Origin: Clostridiales bacterium
Lineage (GTDB): Bacteria > Bacillota > Clostridia > Oscillospirales > CAG-272
NCBI GenBank assembly: GCA_022793655.1
Contig: JAAWDG010000002.1
Coordinates: 1 to 36,024, forward strand
Reading direction: 5' to 3'
DNA length: 36,024 nt
The notes below the pieces were generated by a model. That model had not been told where the DNA came from. It did no database searches and saw only the letters and a list, made by a program, of their open reading frames with translations. The position numbers and the translations under genes are program-made. Positions 25,705 through 34,023 of the stretch are shown piece after piece. How positions within the stretch are numbered: position 1 is the first letter of the stretch; each line of letters opens with the position of its first letter.

Positions 25705-26115
25705 TTATTTCCCCCAGTCAAGCAAATTCGTCGTACCAAATAACTGCATAGTACGCATCAGCATAAGCACTGTATCCACTTTATCGCTTCTCTTTGGCGA
25801 TAAAAAAGGCTTTAATGCTTTTAAGAGTTTCGTTTTTTCATCCTCTTTCCCTAAGGCCGCGCCTGAAAGAGACGCGAGCGCTGAAGCGGCGGACGAAACC
25901 GCCGGCACCGACTCTGCCTTTATTTCGCCGGCCGATGTCTCTTGCTTATCGGCCTCCGACACAGCCGCAGAAGTCGCCGGTGTACTCAACAAGGCGGAAA
26001 GAGGGTTTCCGCCGGCGCCGGAAGAACCCATAAAGGTTTTAGCCATTTCCAGCGCCGCCGAAAGAGCCTCCGGATTAGAAAGGAGTGCAGACAGAGCATC
26101 CTGTGGATTATCCAT
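25705..26115 (-). CDS. Uncharacterised Ala/Ser-rich protein with conserved basic C-terminus
   Basis: A 136-residue protein of unknown function. The N-terminus (ALSALLSNPEALSAALEMAKTF) is helical and resembles the front of many small clostridial hypothetical proteins. A low-complexity Ala/Ser/Glu linker (about 38-88) follows. The C-terminus LLKALKPFLSPKRSDKVDTV resembles a recurrent 'LRP(F/Y)L..(K/R)R..K(V/A)D' motif in clostridial proteins of this size. It has no signal peptide or membrane segment. Its ATG overlaps the upstream gene's stop by 8 nt (ATGGATAA), indicating translational coupling. Confidence 0.75.
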   Translation of the reverse strand: MDNPQDALSALLSNPEALSAALEMAKTFMGSSGAGGNPLSALLSTPATSAAVSEADKQETSAGEIKAESVPAVSSAASALASLSGAALGKEDEKTKLLKALKPFLSPKRSDKVDTVLMLMRTMQLFGTTNLLDWGK

Positions 26116-26362
26116 GGCCGCTGCCTTTCAGCAAATCCATAATACGCGCGGCATTTTCTTCGCCAAGCACCGCCGCCGCATTTTGCAAATCGCGCTGGCT
26201 CATGGTTTTTAACTTGGCTTTAATCAAATCACTGTTTTGTGCAACCGCCAGCGCTTTTTCCTCTGGCAGGCCTAACATCTTTGCAATTTCCTTCGCCAGC
26301 GACTCTATGCGTCTGGGATCGGCTGAAAGAGCTTGATTCAATACATTCTTATCGATTTCCAT
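26108..26362 (-). CDS. Small helical protein, first of the three-gene cluster
   Basis: An 84-residue, entirely helical protein starting MEIDKNVLNQAL; the ATG is set by AAGGAG 9 nt upstream, since an earlier ATG touches that site. The segments LAKEIAKMLGLPEEKALAVA and MSQRDLQNAAAVLGEENAARIMDLLKG look like two short helical hairpins, similar to small Clostridia proteins of unknown function. It is coupled to the following Ala/Ser-rich gene by an 8-nt overlap, so the two products probably act together. Confidence 0.75.
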   Translation of the reverse strand: MEIDKNVLNQALSADPRRIESLAKEIAKMLGLPEEKALAVAQNSDLIKAKLKTMSQRDLQNAAAVLGEENAARIMDLLKGSGHG

Positions 26363-26465
26363 ATGCAACATCTCCTTTTACATACTATGAACAAGGAGAA
26401 AAAAGGTTCCATCAACGAAAAAAATTGTTTTTTATATTAAATTCTCATCAAAGGAGCTTGCGCAC

Positions 26466-26957
26466 ATGTCCTACTCACCCGAACAACATAAAAAAAATGC
26501 CTATATCCTCTCCCTGCTCTTTTTCATAGCCGCTTTTACCGCTTTGTTCACTGCCTCGCTTACCCCCGCGCGGGCACTTATGCAGCTCATCGCCGTGGGA
26601 TGCATCACAGGCGGCATCTTCATTCTTGCCCGCTATGCCCTGCAAACCTTTGTCTACCGTTTAGATGATGCGGACAGTGAAACCAACGATCTCACTGTTC
26701 ATCGTATACAAGGCAAACGCAGCACGGCGGTTTGCCGGCTTTCACTCGCTGGTTTAATAGGTCTCGAAAAGAAAACCGATACAACTGATTTGACAAAACA
26801 CGGCAAAATCACATCACGCCATCATTACACCGTGAATCTATCCCCCGCTTCTACCTATCTTTTATATTTTAAGGAGCAAGACTCTCTTTTGCTGATTCAG
26901 TTAGAATGTAATGATGCATTTGCCGATGCGATTCGCCGGCGGGCCACAGGCCTATAA
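26466..26957 (+). CDS. Two-helix membrane protein of unknown function
   Basis: A 163-residue protein with two membrane helices (about 13-30 and 38-55) and a cytosolic domain of about 105 residues. That domain has alternating strands (LTVHRIQGKRSTAVCRLSLA, YTVNLSPASTYLLYF) like a small PH-like fold, which is only a visual impression. AAAGGAG lies 9 nt before the ATG. It is divergent from the three-gene cluster and ends at a terminator shared with the SLH protein. I do not recognise the family. Confidence 0.72.
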   Translation: MSYSPEQHKKNAYILSLLFFIAAFTALFTASLTPARALMQLIAVGCITGGIFILARYALQTFVYRLDDADSETNDLTVHRIQGKRSTAVCRLSLAGLIGLEKKTDTTDLTKHGKITSRHHYTVNLSPASTYLLYFKEQDSLLLIQLECNDAFADAIRRRATGL

Positions 26958-26963
26958 AAAGCA

Positions 26964-26993
26964 AAGGAAAGGCAAATGCCTTTCCTTTTTTGC
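26964..26993. terminator. Bidirectional terminator
   Basis: A stem AAGGAAAGGCA with TGCCTTTCCTT (loop AA) is followed by a T run and lies between convergent genes. Confidence 0.9.
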
Positions 26994-26994
26994 A

Positions 26995-29436
26995 TTAATG
27001 CACAATATCCTCCATCAATCCCTCTTTGATGAGCATACGGCGCAGGCGCAGCATAAAGAGCGCCATTTCGGCGCGGTTTACGTTCTCTTTCGGGGACAGC
27101 GTTTCTTTGGAGGTGCCTGAGGTCATCTTGGTCGCAAGCGCCCACTTCATCGCCGGTAACGCATAGCTTGATACCTGAGCTGCATCGGTATACACCGATA
27201 AATCCACATCATAGTCGTCTTGCAGTTTCACCCCCTGCGACTTGACAAAACGATAGAGCAGCACCAATAAATCCTGCCGGATAATCGGCGCATCAGGACT
27301 AAACTGCTGCAGAGTGCTGTTCGTGCCCGACAAAATGTTCCAGTCCTTCGTCCAAGTTACCGCCTTGCTGATCGCCTGAAGGTAATTTGAACCGCTTGTC
27401 GGCACATCGTAAAACCAGTTGTTGCCCACCGCCGGCATTTTTATCATCCGGCTGAGCATCAGCGCCGCATCCCCCCGTTTGATCATACCCGAGGGATTAT
27501 ATTGATAATTCGTCTCGCCTGATATATAACCAAAACGATAACACTTTGCAATCGCTTCTTTGGCATAGTCATAATCGTCAAGGTCATAAAATGGTGCCGG
27601 CCCAACCCATTTTGCCGTCAGCGTATGATCCTCTCCTAATGTCACGATCTCGTCCCCATGGATAATACGGCCGTTCCCATCGGCATAACCCATGAAATAA
27701 CCGCGGAAGGGGTCTATCTTGTTAGCTTCGGTTGTAAACGTGCGGGCGACAGGATTCGTATCGCTGTTGCTGTAGTCCCATTTATATGCCGCACCCTGCT
27801 TGACACGGTACTGGCCATCTAAATTCGAGCCGTTGTATGGATCATGCAGCGACACGGTCATATATACCTCAGGCTCCTTGTTCCATACCGCATGCAAACG
27901 AACATTAGCGCGCTCTGTATACAAATCGCCTGGATAGTAATAGACAATGCCATCCGCCGTGGAAGCAAGCCATTTATCAAAACAACACCCTTCTCGCTTG
28001 GGCGTCTCTTCGCTCAGTTTGATGCCGCCATAGCCTGCTATATCCGCGCTGTTGAAAGTCTGGTTCATAGGACCGTCATATTCAGTATCCTCTAATACGT
28101 ATTGAACGCAAAACTCATTGTTGCGATACACCGCATACAGCGTAACGTCCCGATTCACATTGTACACCTGCCCCGGCAGATATTCCGGTTCGCCAGAACA
28201 ATTCGGATCTTCCGACCAGCCTACAAAATGATCGTATTTTTGCTTATAAGGCATAGCGCGGCTCAAAATAATGGGCTTGCCGCTTTCTTTTGTCTGGAAT
28301 GGCGGTGTATAGTCGCCGCCATTTGCGTCATATACCACACTGAAATATTTTTTTGAGAAAGCGGCCTTTAAATCATAGTTCTTAAACCCGGGCAAGTCGG
28401 CATGCATGACTCCATCCGGCTCTTTGGCGTTTTTAATCAGCCAGCCCGCAAATATCCCATCGGTCGGCTGCGGTACTAACGAGGCAGGAATCAAGTCCAT
28501 GCTTCCACCCTTGTCCACTACCTGGCTGTAGGTCAAGGTTTTGGGCGGGATAGGCTCGTGCCCGTCGGTGTCGAAATTAAGGCACACGGTCAGCTCCTCC
28601 CACTGGGCGGTCAGGGTCAGATCACTCGTCACATGCGCAATCGCCTGGCCGGGCCGATAAACTTTGTCGCCACATGCCCAGCCGGCAAACTTATATCCGG
28701 TACGAACCGCCACGTAACCCGCCACATAGTTGGACTCATGCCCCACTTTGTCGGTTGGCTTATCAGCTAACTTGCCATCCCGGTTATATAGTTTAGCATC
28801 TTCGCCCACGACATGGGTGATGGTGTGTTCAATCACCTTCCATTCGGCGTTTAGGGTGACATTGCCCGTCACCGGCATGCTCTCGCCCACGGTATACAAA
28901 ACGCCCGTGCTCTGATTGCGCCAGCCGATAAATCTGTATCCGGTGCGGCTGGGCGCCTGTGTGATGGCCAGCTTGCCTTCGCCAATGCCAAAGTCCACGT
29001 TGACGCTGCTGTTGCTGGTGCCGTTGTCGGGCTGAAAGGTCACCTTGGCCCGCCAGTGGGCAAACAGGTTATGATCGTAAGCCGGCACCTCAGTTGCGGT
29101 GGTTCTGGCTGTTTGCTTCCCCTCTCGAATGCCTTCGGGATACCAGCCCAAAAACGTACAGCCACTCCGGCTGGGGGTGGGCAGTGAGCCATAGGGCTTA
29201 CCCGGCGTATATGATTTTACTTCGCTCTTTCCCTCAGTGCTGTGAAACGTTACCCGCACCGTATGCGGCGAGTCAATGATGCTGCTTTCCGGGTGTTTTA
29301 CGATGTACTTGGTCATACCTGAATTTTTAATAGCAGACACCGTAGAAAATTCATCGTGTGTATTCATGGTACCCCAATGGAGCTGACAGCCTTGGCCGCC
29401 CCAAACCTCAACTACTTCTACAATATCTCCAATCAC
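26995..29436 (-). CDS. InlB-repeat/SLH surface protein, downstream part of a frameshifted gene
   Basis: This 813-residue frame begins with GTG in the middle of a peptidase domain (IGDIVEVVEVWGGQG), so it is the larger piece of a split gene. About seven InlB B-type (Flg_new) repeats follow (residues 60-640), each ending in a G-W motif such as FLGWYPEG, FIGWRNQS, FAGWACGD or FVGWSEDP. Three SLH domains (about 640-805) anchor it to the wall. Read in frame upstream of the GTG, the sequence gives YEHTFVIWEV, containing the catalytic His of a CHAP/NlpC-like domain whose Cys half is in the preceding gene. The GTG overlaps that gene's TGA (GTGA), so coupled translation is conceivable. Confidence 0.8.
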   Translation of the reverse strand: MIGDIVEVVEVWGGQGCQLHWGTMNTHDEFSTVSAIKNSGMTKYIVKHPESSIIDSPHTVRVTFHSTEGKSEVKSYTPGKPYGSLPTPSRSGCTFLGWYPEGIREGKQTARTTATEVPAYDHNLFAHWRAKVTFQPDNGTSNSSVNVDFGIGEGKLAITQAPSRTGYRFIGWRNQSTGVLYTVGESMPVTGNVTLNAEWKVIEHTITHVVGEDAKLYNRDGKLADKPTDKVGHESNYVAGYVAVRTGYKFAGWACGDKVYRPGQAIAHVTSDLTLTAQWEELTVCLNFDTDGHEPIPPKTLTYSQVVDKGGSMDLIPASLVPQPTDGIFAGWLIKNAKEPDGVMHADLPGFKNYDLKAAFSKKYFSVVYDANGGDYTPPFQTKESGKPIILSRAMPYKQKYDHFVGWSEDPNCSGEPEYLPGQVYNVNRDVTLYAVYRNNEFCVQYVLEDTEYDGPMNQTFNSADIAGYGGIKLSEETPKREGCCFDKWLASTADGIVYYYPGDLYTERANVRLHAVWNKEPEVYMTVSLHDPYNGSNLDGQYRVKQGAAYKWDYSNSDTNPVARTFTTEANKIDPFRGYFMGYADGNGRIIHGDEIVTLGEDHTLTAKWVGPAPFYDLDDYDYAKEAIAKCYRFGYISGETNYQYNPSGMIKRGDAALMLSRMIKMPAVGNNWFYDVPTSGSNYLQAISKAVTWTKDWNILSGTNSTLQQFSPDAPIIRQDLLVLLYRFVKSQGVKLQDDYDVDLSVYTDAAQVSSYALPAMKWALATKMTSGTSKETLSPKENVNRAEMALFMLRLRRMLIKEGLMEDIVH

Positions 29437-29858
29437 TTCCCAGATGACAAAAGTGTGTTCATAAACGAAACCATTTTTTTATACTCGACTCGTATAAAGT
29501 CTCCTGGTTCAAGAGTCACGTTATCATAGTTTCCTTGGTACACATACCAACCATCGTTTAACGATCGACTTCCACTATTATCTCCCATCGTAATCTTAGG
29601 ATAGGAGCCAAAAATGAGGTAGGATATAAACTTAGCAAAGCCATGGCATTGTCTGCCCCCTCCAAAGCGATTGGAAGTGCAATCTTTATATACATTACTC
29701 CCTTGACACTTGGTATCTGTTAAGCCCCAATTTCTACTATTAATTTCACTCTCTTCCGAATCCGAACACGGATATTTATTCCAGTACTTTCCTTCACGAC
29801 CTTCTCTAAATCCAGTAATCTTTTCGGTTATTTCTGCATTTGTTAATTTTGTTGACAT
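29433..29858 (-). CDS. CHAP/NlpC-like cysteine peptidase, N-terminal fragment
   Basis: A 141-residue fragment. GGGRQCHGFAKFISYLIFGS contains the likely catalytic Cys of an amidohydrolase domain seen in clostridial SLH proteins, and LEPGDFIRVEYKK begins the strand before the catalytic His. After seven A residues (29474-29480 read on the other strand) the frame turns into MVSFMNTLLSSGK and stops. Adding one A, or a -1 shift, restores the reading AAA-AAT-GGT into YEHTFVIW. There is no signal peptide at the N-terminus, and an in-frame stop lies upstream. The two pieces are likely one gene of about 950 residues. Confidence 0.75.
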   Translation of the reverse strand: MSTKLTNAEITEKITGFREGREGKYWNKYPCSDSEESEINSRNWGLTDTKCQGSNVYKDCTSNRFGGGRQCHGFAKFISYLIFGSYPKITMGDNSGSRSLNDGWYVYQGNYDNVTLEPGDFIRVEYKKMVSFMNTLLSSGK

Positions 29859-29989
29859 AATCTTTTTTCCTTTCTTTTTCTGTTTGGACGTCCGATTATG
29901 TTATATCATGGTTTTAGTTAGCTCACAATATATTCTGGTTAGCTCGCTCGCCTTTTTTCGTTACTCGCTGGTATATTTTTATCTCGTTA

Positions 29990-30025
29990 GAAAAAACAGG
30001 TTTCCAAAAAAGGAAACCTGTTTTT
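29990..30025 (-). terminator. Terminator of lipoprotein gene 1
   Basis: Stem AAACAGGTTTCC with GGAAACCTGTTT and a 6-nt loop, followed by a T run in the leftward direction. A diverged copy lies 983 bp to the right. Confidence 0.88.
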
Positions 30026-30028
30026 ATT

Positions 30029-30784
30029 TTAGTTTCTATAAATCTCAATCGAAGCAATTTCTAAATCTGCTATTTCATCCATATGACCGTCTTCTAACCA
30101 ATTTTGTATATCCTTAGGTTCTATAAACAAATTATTATGAAACGCCTCGTCCTGCGTTATATTATATCCTAAATATTTTTCTACGATTTCCCATGGTAAA
30201 TAAGAGCCTATTCTAATTCTTATCTTACAGTTTTCTACCTGTATATCCTCATACACTTTAAAAGCGGTCAACTCTTCGCCGCAATAAACATTAAGTTGAC
30301 AATTTTCTATACTCCTAAAATCAAATTCACCATGTTTCATGCCCGTTTTTATACCTGGATAAACATTTCCCCAAACATGCAAACATTCTGGTATTAAATC
30401 AGACGTAATCAGATACTTATTATTTGGATCACTCAGTTTATCATCATCAATATGAATATCAAAAACTAACCATATATCCTCATATCCCTCTAATGAACAC
30501 TCTGCCGTTCCCTGAGAAGGACCTTCATAAATTACCTTGCCATATTTTTGTTCAATCTCACCCACCGTCATATTGAGTAAAGGAAACGGATAGTAAGCTA
30601 TGTCGTTCTTGTAGTCCTCGGTCGGGTCGGTTGCCGGTGGGGTTGTTTCGCCTGGTTCGGTTGACTCTTGGGTGGGCTCGCTGGTCGACGGCTCGGTCTC
30701 CTCCCCTGTTTTCTTACAGCCAATCAGGCTCATCATACTCACTGCTAACACGAGCGTCAGCAATAAGGCTATTTTTTGTTTCAT
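30029..30784 (-). CDS. Lipoprotein 1 of a tandem pair
   Basis: A 251-residue exported lipoprotein. The signal peptide ends in the lipobox LIGC (lipid-modified Cys23), followed by a Ser/Thr/Pro/Glu linker (about 26-56). A soluble domain follows with DIAYYPFPLLNMTVGEIEQKYG, VYPGIKTGMKHGEFDF and PWEIVEKYLG. The 'LLNMT...KYG' and 'GIKTGMK' segments loosely recall small SmpA-like lipoprotein folds; this is a weak impression. Ends and linker are nearly identical to the next gene while the middle has diverged. AGAGAGGA precedes the ATG. The function is unknown. Confidence 0.82.
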   Translation of the reverse strand: MKQKIALLLTLVLAVSMMSLIGCKKTGEETEPSTSEPTQESTEPGETTPPATDPTEDYKNDIAYYPFPLLNMTVGEIEQKYGKVIYEGPSQGTAECSLEGYEDIWLVFDIHIDDDKLSDPNNKYLITSDLIPECLHVWGNVYPGIKTGMKHGEFDFRSIENCQLNVYCGEELTAFKVYEDIQVENCKIRIRIGSYLPWEIVEKYLGYNITQDEAFHNNLFIEPKDIQNWLEDGHMDEIADLEIASIEIYRN

Positions 30785-30970
30785 CGATTAAGTCCTCTCT
30801 TTGTTATTTTTTACCAGTTATTTTAGTATATACTCTTTTTTCTATTTTTGCAATACTTTTTTATTAAAACCCCACGCCGTTTGTTTCTTATGAGAAACTT
30901 TTTCTCACAATACGTTTTCGTTAGCTCGCTCGCCTTTTTTCGTTACTCGCTGGTATATTTTTTATCTCGT

Positions 30971-31008
30971 TAGAAAAACCAGGTTTCTAAAATAGGAAAC
31001 CTGGTTTT
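30971..31008 (-). terminator. Terminator of lipoprotein gene 2
   Basis: Stem AAAACCAGGTTTC with GAAACCTGGTTTT and an 8-nt loop, followed by a T run leftward. It is the paralogue of the hairpin at 29990. Confidence 0.87.
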
Positions 31009-31011
31009 ATT

Positions 31012-31782
31012 TTAGTTTCTATAAATCTCAATCGAAGTAATTTCTAAATCTGCAATTTCATTCATATGGCCGTTTTGTAACCAATTTTGTATATCCTCAG
31101 GCTGAATAACTTTGCTTTTATCCTTTATTGCCTGTTCAAATAATTCTTGATGTGATATTTTATATCCTAAATATTTTTCTACAATTTCCCATGGCATAGT
31201 TACCATTTTACCAGAAGATCCCATATTTACATACATGATATAGTTATCTACCTGAATTTTTTCATATATAATAAAACTGTTCAAATCTTGATAGCTACCA
31301 ACATTTAATTCATGATTTGGAAGAGCATCAAAATCAATTTCTCCATGTTTCATCCCTACCTGCACACCGGGATACACGTTTTCTGTTACCTCTATATTAC
31401 AAGGCAGCAAATCCCATAATATTGGATTTTCTATTTCATCATATTCTTTGCCTAAACTAAATATCACTTCTATGCCCGGTATTTGCGCACATGTTAATAT
31501 TGCTGTCCCCTGAATTCCACCTTCAACCACCGCATCAGGGTATTTTTTCATAATCTCCTCATAAGTCATGTTGAGTAAAGGAAACGGATAGTAAGCTATA
31601 TCATTCTTATAGTCCTCGGTCGGGTCGGTTGCCGGCGGGGTTGTTTCGCTTGGCTCGGTTGGCGCTTGGGTGGGCTCGCTTGTCGACGGTTCAATCTCCT
31701 CCCCTGTTTTCTTACAGCCAATCAGGCTCATCATACTCACCGCCAACACGAGCGTCAGCAATAAGGCTATTTTTTGTTTCAT
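31012..31782 (-). CDS. Lipoprotein 2 of a tandem pair
   Basis: A 256-residue paralogue of the neighbouring lipoprotein. The ATG at 31782 (MKQKIALLLTLVLA) is chosen because AAGGAA lies close upstream and the signal peptide starts there; an upstream ATG would add 26 unrelated residues. The lipobox LIGC and linker match lipoprotein 1. The central part (residues 85-200) differs in most positions, and QNWLQNGHMNEIADLEITSI at the end is again nearly the same. It is preceded by its own promoter, TTGAAA-17-TATACT (31875-31903). The function is unknown. Confidence 0.82.
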   Translation of the reverse strand: MKQKIALLLTLVLAVSMMSLIGCKKTGEEIEPSTSEPTQAPTEPSETTPPATDPTEDYKNDIAYYPFPLLNMTYEEIMKKYPDAVVEGGIQGTAILTCAQIPGIEVIFSLGKEYDEIENPILWDLLPCNIEVTENVYPGVQVGMKHGEIDFDALPNHELNVGSYQDLNSFIIYEKIQVDNYIMYVNMGSSGKMVTMPWEIVEKYLGYKISHQELFEQAIKDKSKVIQPEDIQNWLQNGHMNEIADLEITSIEIYRN

Positions 31783-31874
31783 AGTAACATTCCTTCTTTC
31801 TATGTTTGCATATGCTTCTTCATGGCAAAATAATTTGTCAAAATCTATGGATACAAACACATCACACTGCTTAT

Positions 31875-31903
31875 AGTATACAAAGTTGTTATCTCATTTT
31901 CAA
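31875..31903 (-). promoter_or_regulatory. Promoter of lipoprotein gene 2
   Basis: Read leftward, TTGAAA (31898-31903) and TATACT (31875-31880) are 17 nt apart, about 95 nt before the start codon. Confidence 0.6.
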
Positions 31904-32000
31904 TCATTTATCCTCTTATTTTTTCTTAAAAAATCTTATTTTTCATATAATGATTTATTTCTCTATTCTTTTTTCTGCATAATCATCCGTATGCATAAAA

Positions 32001-32026
32001 AAGCCGTCTAAAACATTAGACGGCTT
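32001..32026 (-). terminator. Terminator of the HPr-like gene
   Basis: Stem AAGCCGTCTAA with TTAGACGGCTT and a 4-nt loop, with a T run on the leftward side. Confidence 0.88.
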
Positions 32027-32040
32027 TCAGTTCGATCGCG

Positions 32041-32262
32041 TTATGCTTTGCAAAAACGAGAAATCTGTGAATAGATATCCTCATCAGATACACAATAAAG
32101 AGTATTCCATTCTACGGTAGCCATCGCTCCCAGCAAGCTTTTGCCATTAACGCAAAAGCCTGACTCATCTACCAACTTAACAGAACCTTCAATACCGGTT
32201 ACCGCATTTACAAAATCCATAATGTCTTTTGTTGTTACCAACTCGATTTGGTACTTGTGCAT
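32041..32262 (-). CDS. HPr-like protein without the phosphorylatable histidine
   Basis: A 73-residue protein with HPr length and fold pattern (MHKYQIELVTTKDIMDFVNAV, then VNGKSLLGAMATVEWN). In true HPr the first helix begins with HARP, whose His15 is phosphorylated by enzyme I; here the segment is TTKDIMDF with no His. The GKSLLGAM segment with the regulatory Ser46-like position is kept. It cannot act as a normal PTS phosphocarrier, but could bind CcpA-like or kinase partners. GAGAGG precedes the ATG. It is monocistronic, upstream of the ribosomal operon's end. Confidence 0.78.
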   Translation of the reverse strand: MHKYQIELVTTKDIMDFVNAVTGIEGSVKLVDESGFCVNGKSLLGAMATVEWNTLYCVSDEDIYSQISRFCKA

Positions 32263-32441
32263 TTTGTTTACCTCTCTGACTTACATTTTAATTATCCTGC
32301 TCATAAAATAACCTTTCTTACAAGCAGTTATTTCAGAATATGAAAATAATGCCATTTTTATTATAAATGCTTCCTACTAAAAATGCAAGTATTTTTTAGC
32401 CAAAACATTGAGTTACTATCTAAGGTCGCAGGAAAAAATAA

Positions 32442-32464
32442 AAATACCGTTAAAAACGGTATTT
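32442..32464 (-). terminator. Terminator of the ribosomal operon
   Basis: A 10-bp stem (AAATACCGTT with AACGGTATTT, 3-nt loop) is followed leftward by a T-rich tail, 19 nt after the rplQ stop. Confidence 0.88.
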
Positions 32465-32482
32465 TTATTTACGAAACACATC

Positions 32483-33013
32483 TTATTCTGCAGTCTCTTC
32501 TGCAGCCTTCTCGGGAGCAGCTTCCACTGTTTCTTCAGCAGCCGGAGCTTTTTCCTTCGTCTCTTTTGAAGACTTAGTTGCTTTCGGTGCTGTTTTCTTA
32601 GTCGTCGACTTTGCAGCCGATTTCTTAGCGGGTTTCTTCTTGCCCTTATCTTCTGCTTTTTCCTCTTCATTAGGAATCAACTCAATAAGCGCCATCTCAG
32701 CAGCGTCTCCTCTGCGAGGACCCAATTTGTAAATTCGTGTATAACCACCATTTCTGTCTGCATATTCAGGTGCAATCGTAGTAAATAACTTGCTGACTAC
32801 ATCTTCTTTTGTGATATAAGACAATGCCTTACGGCGGGATGCAAGATCATTGGTCTTGCCAATGGTTATCATTTTCTCAGTCAGTGCAGCTACTTCTTTT
32901 GCACGAGTATAGGTAGTTTCAATTTTACCGTTTTCCAGTAAATAGGTTACCATGCCGCGAAGCATCAGATTTCTATGTGCTGTTTTTCTTCCGAGCTTTC
33001 TTGTTCCTGGCAT
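32483..33013 (-). CDS. rplQ: 50S ribosomal protein L17 with long charged tail
   Basis: L17 binds 23S rRNA near the exit-tunnel side of the large subunit. The conserved body (about residues 1-113) begins [20 protein letters not shown] and ends [15 protein letters not shown] tail of about 63 residues follows, first Lys/Ala/Thr-rich ([16 protein letters not shown]), then Glu/Ala-rich. Most bacterial L17 proteins end near residue 115-130, so this extension is unusual, although low-complexity tails of this kind do occur. It is the last gene of the operon, 17 nt after rpoA. Confidence 0.97.
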   Translation of the reverse strand: MPGTRKLGRKTAHRNLMLRGMVTYLLENGKIETTYTRAKEVAALTEKMITIGKTNDLASRRKALSYITKEDVVSKLFTTIAPEYADRNGGYTRIYKLGPRRGDAAEMALIELIPNEEEKAEDKGKKKPAKKSAAKSTTKKTAPKATKSSKETKEKAPAAEETVEAAPEKAAEETAE

Positions 33014-33030
33014 TTATTCCACCTCCTTGG

Positions 33031-33981
33031 TTAATCTTCATCATGCTTGAGGTCAAGCCCAAGCGAATGTAATTTTTCTATAACCTCTTCAAGGCTCTTT
33101 TTACCCAAATTACGGACTTTAATCATGTCCTCTTCTGAGCGATTTGTTAAATCTTCTACGGTATCAATGCCTGCACGTTTCAAACAATTGAAACTGCGCA
33201 CAGACATGTCAAGCTCCTCAATGGTCATCTCAAGGACCTTCTCCTTGATCGTTTCTTCTCTCTCAATCATAATTTCCGCCCTTTTGGCCTCATCACTGAG
33301 TTCAACAAAAAGGTTGAGATGTTCGTTGAGAATCTTGGCGCCAAGAGAAACCGCTTCTTTAGCTGATATTGTTCCATTCGTTAGAACATTCAGCGTTAGT
33401 TTATCATATCCCATATTGTTGCCGACGCGAGTGTTTTCTACGCTGTAGCTGACATTATATACAGGAGTATAGATACTGTCTGTATAAATCACACCGACAA
33501 CAGGTTGATTGAGCTGTTTGTTTTTTTCTTGTGAAACATATCCTCTGCCGTGATCGAATGTCAATTCTATGTACAGTCTTGTTCCTTCAGTCACCGTAGC
33601 AATATGCAGATCTGGATTGAGGATTTCTATATCTGCATCGCCCTTTATATCGCCCGCTGTCACTTCACACTCGCCAGTAGCGTCAATCACCACTGTTTTG
33701 GGCCCCTCAGAGTGAAGCTTCGCTACGATACCTTTTACATTGAGCACGATTTCTGTAACATCCTCTTTGACGCCATCCACCGTGGAAATCTCATGCAACA
33801 CACCGTCAATTTTTATACTCGTAACTGCTACCCCTGGAAGAGAACTAAGCAGTACTCTGCGTAAAGAATTGCCAAGTGTTGTACCAAAACCTCTTTCGAG
33901 AGGCTCTACAACAAAGGTACCAGCCTTGCCGTTGTCGCTGACATCGACAATCGATATATTGGGCTTTTCAATCTCTATCAT
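33031..33981 (-). CDS. rpoA: DNA-directed RNA polymerase subunit alpha
   Basis: This 316-residue subunit is the assembly platform of RNA polymerase. The N-terminal dimerisation domain contains [19 protein letters not shown] flexible linker is followed by the C-terminal domain (about 245-316; [30 protein letters not shown]), which contacts UP elements and activators. TAGGAGG precedes the ATG. It lies downstream of rpsD after an 81-nt gap that contains a GC-rich hairpin, an unusual spacer for this operon. Confidence 0.99.
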   Translation of the reverse strand: MIEIEKPNISIVDVSDNGKAGTFVVEPLERGFGTTLGNSLRRVLLSSLPGVAVTSIKIDGVLHEISTVDGVKEDVTEIVLNVKGIVAKLHSEGPKTVVIDATGECEVTAGDIKGDADIEILNPDLHIATVTEGTRLYIELTFDHGRGYVSQEKNKQLNQPVVGVIYTDSIYTPVYNVSYSVENTRVGNNMGYDKLTLNVLTNGTISAKEAVSLGAKILNEHLNLFVELSDEAKRAEIMIEREETIKEKVLEMTIEELDMSVRSFNCLKRAGIDTVEDLTNRSEEDMIKVRNLGKKSLEEVIEKLHSLGLDLKHDED

Positions 33982-34023
33982 ATTCTTATTATCCTCCTAT
34001 AGTATTTTAAATTGAAACTTTTG

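Noticed and set aside
29474-29480. Programmed -1 ribosomal frameshifting at the A run
   Set aside because: The zero-frame codons TAT AAA AAA ATG do not give a standard tandem slippery heptamer, since the base before AAA AAA is T; no Shine-Dalgarno or stem enhancer is evident. Transcriptional slippage or an indel remains more likely.
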